NCBI RefSeq assembly: GCF_013423485.1
Contig: NZ_JABFFR010000001.1
Span: 558,001 to 622,000 of the forward strand
Length of the DNA stretch: 64,000 nucleotides
DNA from: Azospirillum oleiclasticum
GTDB taxonomy: Bacteria; Pseudomonadota; Alphaproteobacteria; Azospirillales; Azospirillaceae
Direction: 5' to 3'
The translations under genes and the position numbers were made by a program. Below the pieces are notes generated by a model that had not been told where the DNA came from, made no database searches, and saw only the letters and a list, made by a program, of their open reading frames with translations. Shown one piece after another: positions 43,637 through 52,769 of this stretch (within the stretch, counting starts at the first letter, position 1; each line of letters begins with the position of its first letter).

Positions 43637-44128
43637 TCAATCCGGCGGACGGCGCACGGACCTGACTGCCCGTCCGGCCTGAAGCGGCGGCGGATGGGTG
43701 CCGTGGCGTACCGCCGTTTCGGCCAGGCGTGCCGCCACGTCGGGCGGGAAGGGGGTGGCCCGGCGCTGATCCATGTCCACATGCACCAGCATGAACTCGG
43801 CGGTGGCGGCGAGGAAGCCGCCGCCGTCGTGGCGCATCTCGTGGAACAGGTGCAGCCGTTTGCCATCGGCGCCGAGAATGCGGGAGACGAAGCGCAGCCC
43901 ATCGCCCGCCGTGACCTCGCGGACATAGGACAGATGCGCCTCGACCACGAACAGCGACCGGTGGGCCGCCTCCACATAGGATTTGCCGATGCCGAAATGG
44001 TCGAACACCGCGTCGGTGGCGTGATCGAACGCCAGCAGATGGTAGGCCACATTCATGTGGCCGTTGTAGTCGATCCACTCCGGCCGGACGGTCTCGCGGT
44101 GGAGCTGCAGGAAGGGGCTGGCATCCAT
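43637..44128 (-). CDS. Acyl-CoA thioesterase (4HBT hot-dog fold)
   Basis: Cytoplasmic thioesterase of 163 residues. The hot-dog fold carries the 4HBT-type active segment WIDYNGHMNVAYHLLAFDHA, with the Asp and the following Asn/His as in the betainyl- and carnityl-CoA thioesterase branch, then LSYVREVTAGDGLRFVSRIL. The ATG at 44128 is the natural family start (MDASPFLQLHRETVRPEWID). It is next to a CaiB-type CoA-transferase gene, 55 bp apart on the same strand, and both act on CoA thioesters, which supports a shared acyl-CoA pathway. Exact substrate unknown. Confidence 0.88.
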   Translation of the reverse strand: MDASPFLQLHRETVRPEWIDYNGHMNVAYHLLAFDHATDAVFDHFGIGKSYVEAAHRSLFVVEAHLSYVREVTAGDGLRFVSRILGADGKRLHLFHEMRHDGGGFLAATAEFMLVHVDMDQRRATPFPPDVAARLAETAVRHGTHPPPLQAGRAVRSVRRPPD

Positions 44129-44183
44129 CCCCGGACGATACGCGAAGCCTGAGCTTGTGAAAACTTTCTTCGACCCTGGCCGG

Positions 44184-45281
44184 TCAGGCACCCCACACTG
44201 CCAGCGCCTCGTCGCGGCCGATCTCGGCCGGTGACCCGCCGGCGGCGGCCGGAGTGCGCGACAGGCGGGGGGCCGCCTGCGGCTGCAGGATGCCGCCACG
44301 CTCCACAAAGCCGCCGCGGTCATGGGCCTGGGGGTGGGCGGGGGCTTCCTCCATGGTCAGCACCGGAGCGACGCAGGCGTCGCTGCCGGCGAAATGCTCC
44401 GCCCACGCGTCGCGCGTCCGGCTGCGGAAGATGGCGGCAAGCCGCCCGCGCATGCCGGGCCAGGTGCCGCGGTCGTACTGCGCCTGGAAATCCGGATCGT
44501 CGGCCAGTCCGAGCCGGTCGAGCAGGGCGGCGAAGAAGGGCGGCTCCAGCGGGCAGACCGACAGGTGGCCTCCATCGGCGGTCTGGTAGCAGGCGTAGAA
44601 GGGCGCACCGCCGTCCAGCAGGTTGTCGTCCCGCCGCTCCGACCAGCCGCCGACCGCGCGCAGCCCGTGGAACATGGTCATCAGCAGGGACGTGCCGTCC
44701 ACCATGGCCGCGTCCACCACCTGCCCGCGGCCGGACGTGCGCGCCTCCAGCAACGCCGCCAGCATGCCGAAAGCCAGCATCATCGCGCCGCCGCCGAAAT
44801 CGGCGACGAGGTTCAGCGGCGGCGGCGGCGGACGATCGGCCGGACCCATGGCGGCGATGGCCCCGGTCAGGCCGGCGTAGTTGAGGTCATGCCCGGCCGT
44901 GCGGGCCAGCGGCCCGTCCTGCCCCCAGCCGGTCATGCGGCCGTAGACGAGGCGCGGGTTGCGGGCCAGCAGCGCGTCGGGGCCGAAGCCCAGCTTCTCC
45001 ATGACCCCCGGCCGGAACCCCTCGATTAGCGCGTCGGCGCGGTCGATGAGGCGGAGGAGCGCGTCGCGGTCGGCGTCGGTCCGCAGGTCGAGCGTCACCA
45101 CGGCGCGCCCGCGGTTCAGCGGGTCGATGCGGGGGCCGATGGGCAAGGGCCAGCTCTGCCCCGGCCGTTCGACGCGCAGCACATCGGCGCCATGGTCCGC
45201 CAGCATCATGGCGCAGAAGGGCCCCGGCCCGATCCCCGCCATCTCCACCACCCGCAATCCCGTCAGCGCCCCCTGTCCCAT
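44184..45281 (-). CDS. CaiB/BaiF CoA-transferase family, alpha-methylacyl-CoA racemase-like
   Basis: Enzyme of 365 residues in the class III CoA-transferase family. It has the N-terminal [20 protein letters not shown] and [13 protein letters not shown] motifs, then [20 protein letters not shown] and [16 protein letters not shown] with the His and Asp used by alpha-methylacyl-CoA racemases. That pair suggests racemase activity on branched acyl-CoAs rather than true CoA transfer. The thioesterase gene follows 55 bp downstream, consistent with branched-chain fatty or valine-derived acyl-CoA turnover. Confidence 0.9.
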   Translation of the reverse strand: MGQGALTGLRVVEMAGIGPGPFCAMMLADHGADVLRVERPGQSWPLPIGPRIDPLNRGRAVVTLDLRTDADRDALLRLIDRADALIEGFRPGVMEKLGFGPDALLARNPRLVYGRMTGWGQDGPLARTAGHDLNYAGLTGAIAAMGPADRPPPPPLNLVADFGGGAMMLAFGMLAALLEARTSGRGQVVDAAMVDGTSLLMTMFHGLRAVGGWSERRDDNLLDGGAPFYACYQTADGGHLSVCPLEPPFFAALLDRLGLADDPDFQAQYDRGTWPGMRGRLAAIFRSRTRDAWAEHFAGSDACVAPVLTMEEAPAHPQAHDRGGFVERGGILQPQAAPRLSRTPAAAGGSPAEIGRDEALAVWGA

Positions 45282-45379
45282 GCGCGTTCCTCCCCGGTTT
45301 GGTTGGCCGGGAGTCTACGGGCGGGCGCAGGAAAACGCGACACACGATGCGGCACCGCTGCGACGCGGTCTCGGCGTGC

Positions 45380-46489
45380 CTACTTCTTCTTGTCCGACTT
45401 GCTGGCGAAGGGATCGCGGGTGCCGTAGTAGGAGCGCGCGTCCCAGCCCAGCTCGGCCTCCGCGGCCAGGATGGTCCAGGTGAACAGGAGTTGGGTCGCC
45501 AGAACGACGAAGGCCGGTTCGCGCTTGCCGCTCGTGCTGACCTGGAAATGGTCGTAGACGCCCTTGAGCACAGCCATGTAGGCGGTCAGCTTCTCCGGGT
45601 AATTGTTGTCCCAGGTCAGCCGGTGGTACTTCTCCAGGGCGCTGTCGATGCTGCGCAGGATCAGGCCGCGGGTCTTCAAGGCGACGTAGCTGTCGCGTTT
45701 CCAGTCGGCGGCGGTGTAGAGCTCGCTCGGGTCGCGGGTGGCGTGGACGCCTCCGAGCAGGTTGAACTTGCGATCGACGACGCCGTTCAGATAGGCCATC
45801 ATCTGATTGGCACGGCGGATGCCTTCCATCACCGCATCGCCGATCTGGATACAGTCCTTCGGTGTCGCGTAGAGGGTCATGTTCGGCGCACCGCCGACGA
45901 CCGAGGCGAAGGCCTCGCCGCCGCCGGCGCGCAGCGCGCGGATCGCCACACCGGCGCAGTTGTTGCTCTTGCTGACGAACTCGTAGTTGAAGTCCTTGCT
46001 GGTGCGGAAGTTCAGCGCCCACGTGACGATGCGGTTGAGGTCGATGCCCCAGCGGTACCGGTCGGACAGCGACATGGCCGGCATCGGCAGGATGCCATCG
46101 GCCATCTGTCCATAGATTTCGACAGGGTCGTCCTGTGACAGATCGTGCTGGATGAGGTACTGGCCGCGGCGGCGTTGCAGGGTCTTGGCGCGCAGTCCCT
46201 CCTGCGCGCGGTCGGACATCTCGAACTTCATGTCCCAGAAATAATGCGCGGAGAACTGCGCCGGGCGCGCCATGGAGCTCTTTTCCCGGCCGCCGCCGGG
46301 GAAGAAGCTGACGTAGCGCACCCGCGTCGGGTCCCAGTTCCCATTCAGCGTGGTGAAGTTGAAGCGGCGCAGGAGCAGGGCCGCGTGCCCCGGATGCTTC
46401 ATCGCCCGGATGCCGTCGCGATTCTCCCAGATCACCAGCGTGGCTTCCGGTGTGTATCTCTGCGGGATGTCGATGATGTCGATGGGCAT
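45380..46489 (-). CDS. Unrecognised protein with possible permuted papain-fold His/Cys pair
   Basis: Protein of 369 residues that I cannot assign. Two short motifs stand out: GHAALLL with H35 and KSNNCAGVAIRAL with C178. This order (His first, Cys about 140 residues later and preceded by Asn) is that of circularly permuted NlpC/P60 or LRAT/YiiX-like papain-fold hydrolases. Between them lies WDPTRVRYVSFFPGGGREKS. There is no signal peptide or membrane segment, and the end is Lys-rich. It stands alone, with no secretion or immunity gene recognised nearby. An effector, a lipid-processing enzyme or an amidase are all possible. Confidence 0.6.
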   Translation of the reverse strand: MPIDIIDIPQRYTPEATLVIWENRDGIRAMKHPGHAALLLRRFNFTTLNGNWDPTRVRYVSFFPGGGREKSSMARPAQFSAHYFWDMKFEMSDRAQEGLRAKTLQRRRGQYLIQHDLSQDDPVEIYGQMADGILPMPAMSLSDRYRWGIDLNRIVTWALNFRTSKDFNYEFVSKSNNCAGVAIRALRAGGGEAFASVVGGAPNMTLYATPKDCIQIGDAVMEGIRRANQMMAYLNGVVDRKFNLLGGVHATRDPSELYTAADWKRDSYVALKTRGLILRSIDSALEKYHRLTWDNNYPEKLTAYMAVLKGVYDHFQVSTSGKREPAFVVLATQLLFTWTILAAEAELGWDARSYYGTRDPFASKSDKKK

Positions 46490-46613
46490 GATCGTCCTGT
46501 CTGGCGGTGTCGCGGCGGACGGGCGGCGCCCTTTGGTTTAAGTACGGGCAATGTGGGTAAGTCAAACGATTACGGGCGTATTCGGTCAATTGGCGTTCCT
46601 TCGCGGCAAGCTC
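46490..46613. other. AT-richer divergent promoter region
   Basis: The gap upstream of the leftward His/Cys protein is clearly less GC-rich than its surroundings. On the minus strand TTTGAC and TACTTA are 16 bp apart near 46540-46570, a modest promoter candidate for that gene. The Fur-box-like site follows on the right. Confidence 0.35.
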
Positions 46614-46632
46614 GCGAATGAGAATGATTTGC
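46614..46632 (+). promoter_or_regulatory. Fur-box-like site
   Basis: GCGAATGAGAATGATTTGC contains AATGAGAATGATT, which matches the core AATGATAATCATT of the Fur box with two changes, and the 19-mer is partly self-complementary. It lies 54 bp upstream of the gene at 46687 and within the shared gap with the leftward gene. Iron control is inferred from this match alone. Confidence 0.5.
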
Positions 46633-46686
46633 AAAAAGTGACGGATCCCACTAGGGTTGGTGCGACCCCACGAGGAGGAGCCCGTC

Positions 46687-47205
46687 ATGAACGCGCAATC
46701 GCCGTCCGGCATCTATGCGGCTGAACGCCCACTGGACGAACTGCGCACGCCTGAACTCCTGGTCGTGGCGGTGCTCCGCCTCTGGGCGGCGCCCCTGCGT
46801 GAGCCTGACCGGCTGCACCCCCACTGGCACAACGGCCTTCTCGCGGCCGATGTGGGGGAGGACGGCCTGATGGCCTTCGACCGGCTGATGAGGGTGGTGC
46901 TCGGGACGGCGCGGCAGCCGCTGGATGTGCGTTGCCCGCGCTGCCCCCGGCTGGGCGAGGACGAGGCCCGGCTCCTCGGCACCGTCAGCCTTCTCCAGCA
47001 GGGGCGTCACGCGGAGGCGGGCGTGATCCTGGATGGTTGGTTGCCGCCGACGGCGGTGCGTCTGGCCCTGCCGCCGGCTGTCGGGCTGGCGATGGCGCTC
47101 GCGGAGGCCGGGCTGACGCTCACCGGTCACCCGCCGGCGACGCTGTCGCCGGCGCCGGGTGTGGTGGTGCCGCAGGCCGACCGCGGCATGCGGCTGACTC
47201 ATTAA
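46687..47205 (+). CDS. Hypothetical protein with CxxCP motif (172 aa)
   Basis: Unrecognised protein of 172 residues. The N-terminal half is helical (ELRTPELLVVAVLRLWAAPL) with a His-rich turn HPHWHNG (about 44-50). A metal-binding-like motif RCPRCPRLGEDEARLL has C83 and C86. The C-terminal third is hydrophobic and proline-rich with no clear membrane span. GAGGAGGAG precedes the ATG. The next gene, 9 nt on, encodes a protein with the same C-x2-C-P-x-L-x2-D-E-x2-L-L pattern, so the two look like divergent paralogues in one operon. A Fur-box-like site upstream suggests an iron link. Confidence 0.7.
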   Translation: MNAQSPSGIYAAERPLDELRTPELLVVAVLRLWAAPLREPDRLHPHWHNGLLAADVGEDGLMAFDRLMRVVLGTARQPLDVRCPRCPRLGEDEARLLGTVSLLQQGRHAEAGVILDGWLPPTAVRLALPPAVGLAMALAEAGLTLTGHPPATLSPAPGVVVPQADRGMRLTH

Positions 47206-47214
47206 TCGGCCGTC

Positions 47215-47616
47215 ATGGAACCGACACGCGCGGCGTTGCCGGATGACCGGAGTGGTGCCGGGTGCACGGGGTCGGCCGCCGTTGCCCGGCGTTTCGATGC
47301 GCTCGGCCCTGGCGACCGGCTGCTGGTCTGGAGTTTCCGGTATGCCCGTGCCTGCTGCGGCGCGGGGCGCGATCCGCTGCCCATGCTGCTGGACGTGCAC
47401 CGCAGGAACGGCTCGGAGTCGACCGCGATCGATGTGCTGCGGCTCGTTGCCGGGCATGGGGCGGGGCAGGGAGTGGGGGGCTGCGAGATCCGGTGCACGG
47501 CCTGTCCCTACCTGTCCTGCGACGAATGCGATCTGCTCCGTACGTTCCGGGAAAGGGCGGGTGGCGGCTGCGACGCCCGCGCACGATCATCCGGTGCGCA
47601 GTCTGGTCCGGGCTGA
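47215..47616 (+). CDS. Hypothetical cysteine-rich protein, paralogue of its neighbour (133 aa)
   Basis: Unrecognised protein of 133 residues. Its core EIRCTACPYLSCDECDLLRT (about 91-110) has Cys 94, 97, 102 and 105 and repeats the motif C-x2-C-P-x-L-x2-D-E-x2-L-L of the protein just upstream. Both are preceded by a helix of the form (D)-x-L-x-R-x-V-x-G. A second cysteine pair sits in ARACCGAGRD. The last 25 residues look unfolded. Competing frames here have poor composition, and the motif match is the main reason to accept this one. Metal or iron-sulfur binding is possible but unproven. Confidence 0.55.
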   Translation: MEPTRAALPDDRSGAGCTGSAAVARRFDALGPGDRLLVWSFRYARACCGAGRDPLPMLLDVHRRNGSESTAIDVLRLVAGHGAGQGVGGCEIRCTACPYLSCDECDLLRTFRERAGGGCDARARSSGAQSGPG

Positions 47617-47812
47617 TCGCAAGATTGTCCGCAAGGCAATTTAACAACGACAACCTTGAAATGAAGTTTCCCTATGTAATACCGTGCCGTTGGATTGCCG
47701 CCATGCGTCCAACGCGGTGGGTTTGTGTTTGAACGGATCCGTGGATTTGGTCAGGATCGCGCGGTTTGGCAATCGCCGTTGTCGACTCCGTCTGTTCCTG
47801 CCTGGTGATACC
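47617..47812. other. Leader region of the chemoreceptor gene
   Basis: About 200 bp, less GC-rich than the coding DNA around it. The frame of the chemoreceptor is open upstream to 47684, but that extension has no receptor-like character, so this is taken as promoter and leader. I find no convincing promoter pair or terminator here. Confidence 0.35.
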
Positions 47813-49864
47813 ATGGATTTCCTGAACATCGTGTCCATCCGAGCGAAGGTCCTGATCGTCGCCGCCATGGTCTTTCTGGCCGCCTTCGGCACCTGGACGT
47901 TCGCGAACCAGAACCTCGACGCGCAGTCGCGGCGTGTGGACGAGCTGGCGGCAAGCACCGAGACGATGATCGGCCGCGACCTTCCGCTGCTGATCGCGGT
48001 GGATGACATCCGGTATTCGACCGCCCAGGTGCAGCAGTGGCTCACCGACATCTCCGCCACACGCGGCCTCGACGGGCTGGACGACGGCCCGGAGAAGGCG
48101 GCCGAATTCGCCAAGCGGTTCGAGGAGCGGATCAAGGAGGCGACCGGCATCGCGCGGGAGCTCGGGCTTGCCGACGCGGTCGCCGCACTCGATGCGGTCC
48201 AGCGGGAGTTCGTTCCCTTCTACGAGATCGGCCGCGGCATGGCGCAGGCGTATATCGACGGTGGGCCTGAGCGGGGCAATCTGCTCATGGGGCGTTTCGA
48301 CGGCGCCGCCGAATCGCTCACCGAGAGCCTCGAGCAACTGACCGAGGTGGTCGCCGGCGAGATGCGCGGGCGCACCGACGGCCTCACGGCTGCGGTGACG
48401 TCGATCCGGATGGCGAACGCGGAGGTCGGCTGGTCGGTGGTCGCCTCGTCGATCATCATGGTCGTGATCGCATCGGCCTGCGTCGTCTATTTCCAGACCC
48501 AGGTGGTCGGACCCATGCGCGAACTGCGCGGGATCATGGGCGAGCTGGCGGGGGGCGACCTGTCGGTGCGGGTGAAGTTCACCGCCCGCCGTGACGAGAT
48601 GGGCGACATGGCACGCTCGGTCGTCGTCTTCCAGCAGGCGGGGCAGGAGAACCAGCATCTGCGCGACGCGCAGGAGCGCGCGCGGCTGGAGGCGGAGGAG
48701 GCGCGCCGCGCCGCCCTGCTCCACATGGCCGACCGGGTGGAGGTGGAGACCCGCACCGCCGTCGACCGCATCGCCGAGCGCACCGACCGCATGAGCGCCA
48801 ACGCCCGCAACATGGCCGACTCCGCCATCAAGGTCAGCGATGATTCGCAGAATGTGGCCGCCGCGGCGGAGCAGGCCCTGAGCAACGCCCAGACGGTGGC
48901 GTCGGCCGCGGAGGAGCTGGCCGCCAGCATCCGCGAGATCGGGCAGCAGGTCGGCACCGCCGGGGCCATCACCGAGCGGGCGGTGCAGAAGGCCGGCGAC
49001 GCCCGGGCCACCATCCAGGAGCTCGCCGGAGCCGTCAGCCGCATCGGCGAGGTGGTGGAACTCATCAAGTCGATCGCCAGCCAGACCAACCTGCTCGCTC
49101 TCAACGCGACCATCGAGGCGGCGCGGGCGGGAGAGGCGGGCAAGGGCTTCGCCGTGGTGGCCGGGGAGGTCAAGAACCTCGCCAACCAGACGGCGCGCTC
49201 GACGGAGGAGATCACGCGGCTGATCGGTCAGGTGCAGGGCGTGACCAGTGCGGTCGTCGGCACCGTCTCCGATGTGGCCGAGACGATCCACGAGGTGGAC
49301 AGCATTTCGGCCTCCATCGCGTCGGCGGTGGAGCAGCAGCAGGCGGCGACCGCCGAGATCGCGCGCAACGTGATGCAGACCACCAGCGCCGCCCAGGAGG
49401 TGTCGTCGCGCATCTCCAAGGTGTCGAACGAGGCCACCCTGACCCGGTCCGGCGCGTCGGAGGTGGAAACCGTGGCGGTCGACGTGGCGCAGGGTGTCGA
49501 GGCGCTGCGGGAGACACTGGTGCGCGTCGTGCGCACCGCCACCACGGAGGTGGACCGCCGTCAGAAACCCCGTTTCCACGTGGACCTGCCGGGAACCGTG
49601 ACGGCAGGAGGAGCGGCCACCACGGCCGTCGTCCGCAATCTGTCGGCTGGCGGCGCCCTGCTGGAGACGGCCGCGGCGCTGGCGCCCGGTGCGCGCTGCG
49701 TCATCGAGGTCCGCGGTTTCGCGCGTCCGATCCCCTGCGTGATCAAATCCTCGGCCGGCGGCAGTCTGCACGTCAAGTTCGAGCCGGACGCCGCCACGGC
49801 CGCCGACTACGACGATTTCTTCGCCCGGACGACCAGGGGCATGACGGCGCTGGAAGCCGCCTGA
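47813..49864 (+). CDS. Methyl-accepting chemotaxis protein with C-terminal PilZ domain
   Basis: Inner-membrane chemoreceptor of 683 residues. TM1 is at about 10-30, a helical periplasmic sensor follows (about 35-205), TM2 ([20 protein letters not shown]) and a HAMP domain lead to the signalling helices with hairpin tip [20 protein letters not shown] and [16 protein letters not shown]. After the signalling domain comes a PilZ domain (about 580-675) with both cyclic-di-GMP motifs, RRQKPR (RxxxR) and NLSAGG ((D/N)xSxxG). The same build is known in Azospirillum brasilense Tlp1, where c-di-GMP tunes aerotaxis. The first ATG of the receptor-like sequence (47813) is used. Confidence 0.93.
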   Translation: MDFLNIVSIRAKVLIVAAMVFLAAFGTWTFANQNLDAQSRRVDELAASTETMIGRDLPLLIAVDDIRYSTAQVQQWLTDISATRGLDGLDDGPEKAAEFAKRFEERIKEATGIARELGLADAVAALDAVQREFVPFYEIGRGMAQAYIDGGPERGNLLMGRFDGAAESLTESLEQLTEVVAGEMRGRTDGLTAAVTSIRMANAEVGWSVVASSIIMVVIASACVVYFQTQVVGPMRELRGIMGELAGGDLSVRVKFTARRDEMGDMARSVVVFQQAGQENQHLRDAQERARLEAEEARRAALLHMADRVEVETRTAVDRIAERTDRMSANARNMADSAIKVSDDSQNVAAAAEQALSNAQTVASAAEELAASIREIGQQVGTAGAITERAVQKAGDARATIQELAGAVSRIGEVVELIKSIASQTNLLALNATIEAARAGEAGKGFAVVAGEVKNLANQTARSTEEITRLIGQVQGVTSAVVGTVSDVAETIHEVDSISASIASAVEQQQAATAEIARNVMQTTSAAQEVSSRISKVSNEATLTRSGASEVETVAVDVAQGVEALRETLVRVVRTATTEVDRRQKPRFHVDLPGTVTAGGAATTAVVRNLSAGGALLETAAALAPGARCVIEVRGFARPIPCVIKSSAGGSLHVKFEPDAATAADYDDFFARTTRGMTALEAA

Positions 49865-49868
49865 CTGG

Positions 49869-50525
49869 TCAGACGCGCACCACCACCACGATCAGACGTT
49901 TCGGCCCGTGCACGCCATAGGCCAGCGTCTGCTCGATGTCGGCGGTCTTCGATGGGCCGGAGACCAGCAGGGCGTTGGTCGGCATGCCCTGTGACCAGCG
50001 GTTCTCCGTCATCGCCTGCCAGAAGGTGTCGTACAGCCGGTCGGCGCGCAGCAGGGCCACATGCACCGGTGGCACCAGCGACATTAGTCGCGGCTCCTCC
50101 GGCGTCGGCCACAGGATCAGGCTGCCGGTGTGGGCGATGCCGCCGAGTGTGGTGGTGATGCCGGCGTCGATGCCGGTGAACAGCCGCTCCTTGAAGCCTT
50201 CCACCGGCTGGTCGTAAGCGATCCGCTCCGGCGCGCCGGGCGTCCAGGCGGCGGCCAGCGCCGCGGCGATCGGCGTGCCGTGCAGCAGGGTCTTCACCCC
50301 TTCGGCGCGCAGGAAGTCCCGGACGACCGCGGGCCAGTCCGCCTCCGTCGCGTCCAGGAACTCGGTGTGGACGGCCTCCATCATGGTGCGGAGGCGGTCC
50401 AGCCGTTCCTCCGGCGACCAGCGCATGCCGGCGAGCACGCCGAAATCGGATGGCGGCACCGTGACCGGGTGGGCGTCGCGGCTGGCGCGCAGACGGGTGA
50501 GGATCGAAGTGCGTGCGTCAGACAT
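49869..50525 (-). CDS. lutC: Lactate utilization protein LutC (LUD domain)
   Basis: Soluble protein of 218 residues, third subunit of the LutABC L-lactate oxidising complex that turns L-lactate into pyruvate. The LUD domain is evident: GVKTLLHGTPIAAALAAAWT, DAGITTTLGGIAHTGSLILW and ALLVSGPSKTADIEQTLAYG, the last two typical of LutC/YkgG. Its start overlaps the lutB stop by 8 nt. It converges on the chemoreceptor gene with only 4 bp between the stop codons. Confidence 0.93.
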   Translation of the reverse strand: MSDARTSILTRLRASRDAHPVTVPPSDFGVLAGMRWSPEERLDRLRTMMEAVHTEFLDATEADWPAVVRDFLRAEGVKTLLHGTPIAAALAAAWTPGAPERIAYDQPVEGFKERLFTGIDAGITTTLGGIAHTGSLILWPTPEEPRLMSLVPPVHVALLRADRLYDTFWQAMTENRWSQGMPTNALLVSGPSKTADIEQTLAYGVHGPKRLIVVVVRV

Positions 50526-51954
50526 CGGCGATCCCCTTCTCGCGGGCCATCTCGTGCAGCGTGCGTCCGGCGAAGCGCGGCTTCGTGCGCACGTTCGTCC
50601 AGTCCTTGAGGAGCGGCAGGGAGGATGGAGCCATGTTGCCCAGCCGTGCCGCCAGCCCGCTGGCGATGCGGTAGGCGAGCGGCGACGCGTTGGCCGCGGC
50701 CCATCCCTTCCACACCAGCGCCTCGGTGCGGCTGGCGCGGGCACCGGCGTCCTTCACGGCGCTGGACGGGTGCACGGCCTCGGCCCGCAGGCGGCCCATG
50801 ATGCCGACGATGGGGATTTTCACCGGGCAGATCTCGACGCAGGCGTTGCACATGGTGCAGGCGTGCGGCATCTCCCCCCGACGGTCGAGCCCCTCGATCT
50901 GCGGCACCAGGATCTTGCCGATCGGGCCGGGATAGGGCGCCTCGTAGGCGTGGCCGCCGACCTTGGTGTAGACCGGACAGTGGTTCATGCAGGCGCCGCA
51001 GCGGATGCATCGCAGCGTGTCGCGCAGCTCGGCGTCGGCGTAGACGTTGGAGCGGCCGTTGTCGAGGATCACCAGATGAACCTCGCGCGGGCCGTCCCGC
51101 TCCCCGTCTTTGCGGGGCGACGTGATCATGTTGACGTAGGTGGTGATCGGCTGGCCGGTGGCGGAGCGCGTCAGCAGGCTGATCACCGGCGGCACGTCCT
51201 CCAGCCTCTCCACCACCTTCTCCAGCCCCATCACCGCGATGTGGACCGGCGGCACGGTGGTGCACATGCGCCCGTTGCCTTCGTTCTCCACCAGGCAGAG
51301 CGTGCCGGTTTCCGCCACCGCGGCGTTGACGCCGGAAACGCCGACCTCCGCGGCGGCGAACTTGGCGCGCAGCACCCGGCGGGCGAGGTCGGTCAGGCGG
51401 GCCACGTCCTCGGTGTACTCGGCGTCCTTGATCTTCTGCCGGAACAGATGCGCGATCTGCTTCGTGTTCATGTGGATCGCCGGCATGATGATGTGCGACG
51501 GCGTCGCCTCATCAAGCTGGACGATGTATTCGCCGAGGTCGCTTTCCAGGATCTCGATGCCGTGCTCTTCCAGGAAGGCGTTGAGGTGCATCTCCTCCGA
51601 CACCATCGACTTGCCCTTGACCACCAGCCGGGTGTCCACCCGCTGCATGATGGACAGGACGATGGCGTTGGCCTCGGCCGTGGTGGAGGCCCAGTGCACG
51701 CGGATGCCGTTGCGCGTGCAGTTCTCTTCCAGCTTTTCCAGAAGCTCCGGCAGCTTCGACAGGGCGCGCAGTCGCACCGACGCGCCCAGCGCCCGCATCG
51801 CGTGCCATTCGCGGCTATCCGCGAACTGCACGGCGCGCTTGCTCATCAACCCGTCCATGGCGCGGCGGAAGTTGCCGCGGAGCTGCTGGTCGGCCAGCGC
51901 CGTGCGCGACGCCTTGGCGAAATCAATGGTCGTATGAGCCGCCGCGTCAACCAT
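50518..51954 (-). CDS. lutB: Lactate utilization iron-sulfur protein LutB
   Basis: Iron-sulfur subunit of 478 residues in LutABC. An N-terminal LUD domain (about 60-300) is followed by two 4Fe-4S clusters, CIRCGACMNHCPVYTKVGG (near 315) and CTMCNACVEICPVKIP (near 365). The C-terminal region (DUF3390-like) ends in TLHEMAREKG. Family length and order are normal. Its start overlaps the lutA stop by 8 nt and its stop overlaps lutC, so the three subunits are made in a coupled series. Electrons probably pass to quinone. Confidence 0.95.
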   Translation of the reverse strand: MVDAAAHTTIDFAKASRTALADQQLRGNFRRAMDGLMSKRAVQFADSREWHAMRALGASVRLRALSKLPELLEKLEENCTRNGIRVHWASTTAEANAIVLSIMQRVDTRLVVKGKSMVSEEMHLNAFLEEHGIEILESDLGEYIVQLDEATPSHIIMPAIHMNTKQIAHLFRQKIKDAEYTEDVARLTDLARRVLRAKFAAAEVGVSGVNAAVAETGTLCLVENEGNGRMCTTVPPVHIAVMGLEKVVERLEDVPPVISLLTRSATGQPITTYVNMITSPRKDGERDGPREVHLVILDNGRSNVYADAELRDTLRCIRCGACMNHCPVYTKVGGHAYEAPYPGPIGKILVPQIEGLDRRGEMPHACTMCNACVEICPVKIPIVGIMGRLRAEAVHPSSAVKDAGARASRTEALVWKGWAAANASPLAYRIASGLAARLGNMAPSSLPLLKDWTNVRTKPRFAGRTLHEMAREKGIADV

Positions 51955-52690
51955 GGGTCCGCTCCTTCAGGAACTGGGCGATGTGCTGGCCGCGCACCGG
52001 GCGCTTGCCGGCCTCCAGGGCGCCGGTGATGTTCAGCAGGCAGCCGCAGTCGCCGGAGACGACGGCCTTCGCCCCGGTGTTCTCGATGTCGGCGATCTTG
52101 TCGCCGACCATGGCGGCGGAAATCTCGGGATGGCGCACGGCGAAGGTGCCGCCGAAACCGCAGCACTCCTTCTCGCGCGCGAGTTCCACCAGCTCCACGT
52201 TGCGGAGCTGGCGCAGCAGCGCCTTGGGCTCGTCCACCACCCCCATCTCGCGCTGCGCGTGGCAGGAGGCGTGCCAGGTGATCCGCAACGGCTCGCCCTT
52301 GTCCTCCAGCCGGATGTCGAGGACGTTGACGAGGAACTGGGTCAGCTCCCACACGCGGCCCGCCACCGCCTCGGCCCGCGCCTGATCGGGCGTGCCGTGG
52401 AACAGCTCGGGCCAGTGCTTCTTCATCATACCGGCGCAGGAACCGGACGGCACCACCACCGGCCAGTCCTCGGTGAACAGGGCGAGCTGGGCGCGCGCGA
52501 CCTTGCGCGCCTCGTCGCGATAGCCGGAGTTGTACGCCGGCTGGCCGCAGCAGCTCTGCCCCTGCGGGAAGACGACGCGCACGCCCTGGCCCTGGAGCAG
52601 CTCGATGCCGGCCATGCCGGCCTCGGGGTAGAAGAGGTCGATCAGGCAGGTGCCGAAGTAATAGACGGTGCTCGGGCGTTCTTGGCTCAT
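51947..52690 (-). CDS. lutA: Lactate utilization protein LutA (CCG domains)
   Basis: Subunit of 247 residues with two cysteine-rich CCG domains (GlpC/HdrB type): CCGQPAYNSGY near residue 50 and CCGFGGTFAVRHPEI near 180, with further cysteines in SGSCAGMM and WHASCH that complete the iron-sulfur sites. It belongs to the L-lactate oxidising LutABC complex. The ATG at 52690 has GGAGG upstream; 39 earlier codons are shadow-like. A strong hairpin separates it from the lactate permease gene 79 bp upstream. Confidence 0.94.
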   Translation of the reverse strand: MSQERPSTVYYFGTCLIDLFYPEAGMAGIELLQGQGVRVVFPQGQSCCGQPAYNSGYRDEARKVARAQLALFTEDWPVVVPSGSCAGMMKKHWPELFHGTPDQARAEAVAGRVWELTQFLVNVLDIRLEDKGEPLRITWHASCHAQREMGVVDEPKALLRQLRNVELVELAREKECCGFGGTFAVRHPEISAAMVGDKIADIENTGAKAVVSGDCGCLLNITGALEAGKRPVRGQHIAQFLKERTHG

Positions 52691-52719
52691 GACGCGCGCG
52701 TTTCCTCCCCGCTGCGATC

Positions 52720-52739
52720 CGGGCGGGCTGCCCCGCCCG
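52720..52739 (-). other. Intercistronic hairpin between lctP and lutA
   Basis: A perfect 8-bp GC stem (CGGGCGGG / CCCGCCCG) with a 4-nt loop and no U-run, 31 bp past the lctP stop. It probably sets the relative level or stability of the lctP and lutABC messages rather than ending transcription. Confidence 0.45.
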
Positions 52740-52769
52740 AACCGTCTGTCACACCAACGATATAGGCAT

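Noticed and set aside
43597..44052. Alternative frame overlapping the thioesterase gene
   Set aside because: The frame at 43637-44128 carries the complete hot-dog motif and the natural start. The other is its shadow.
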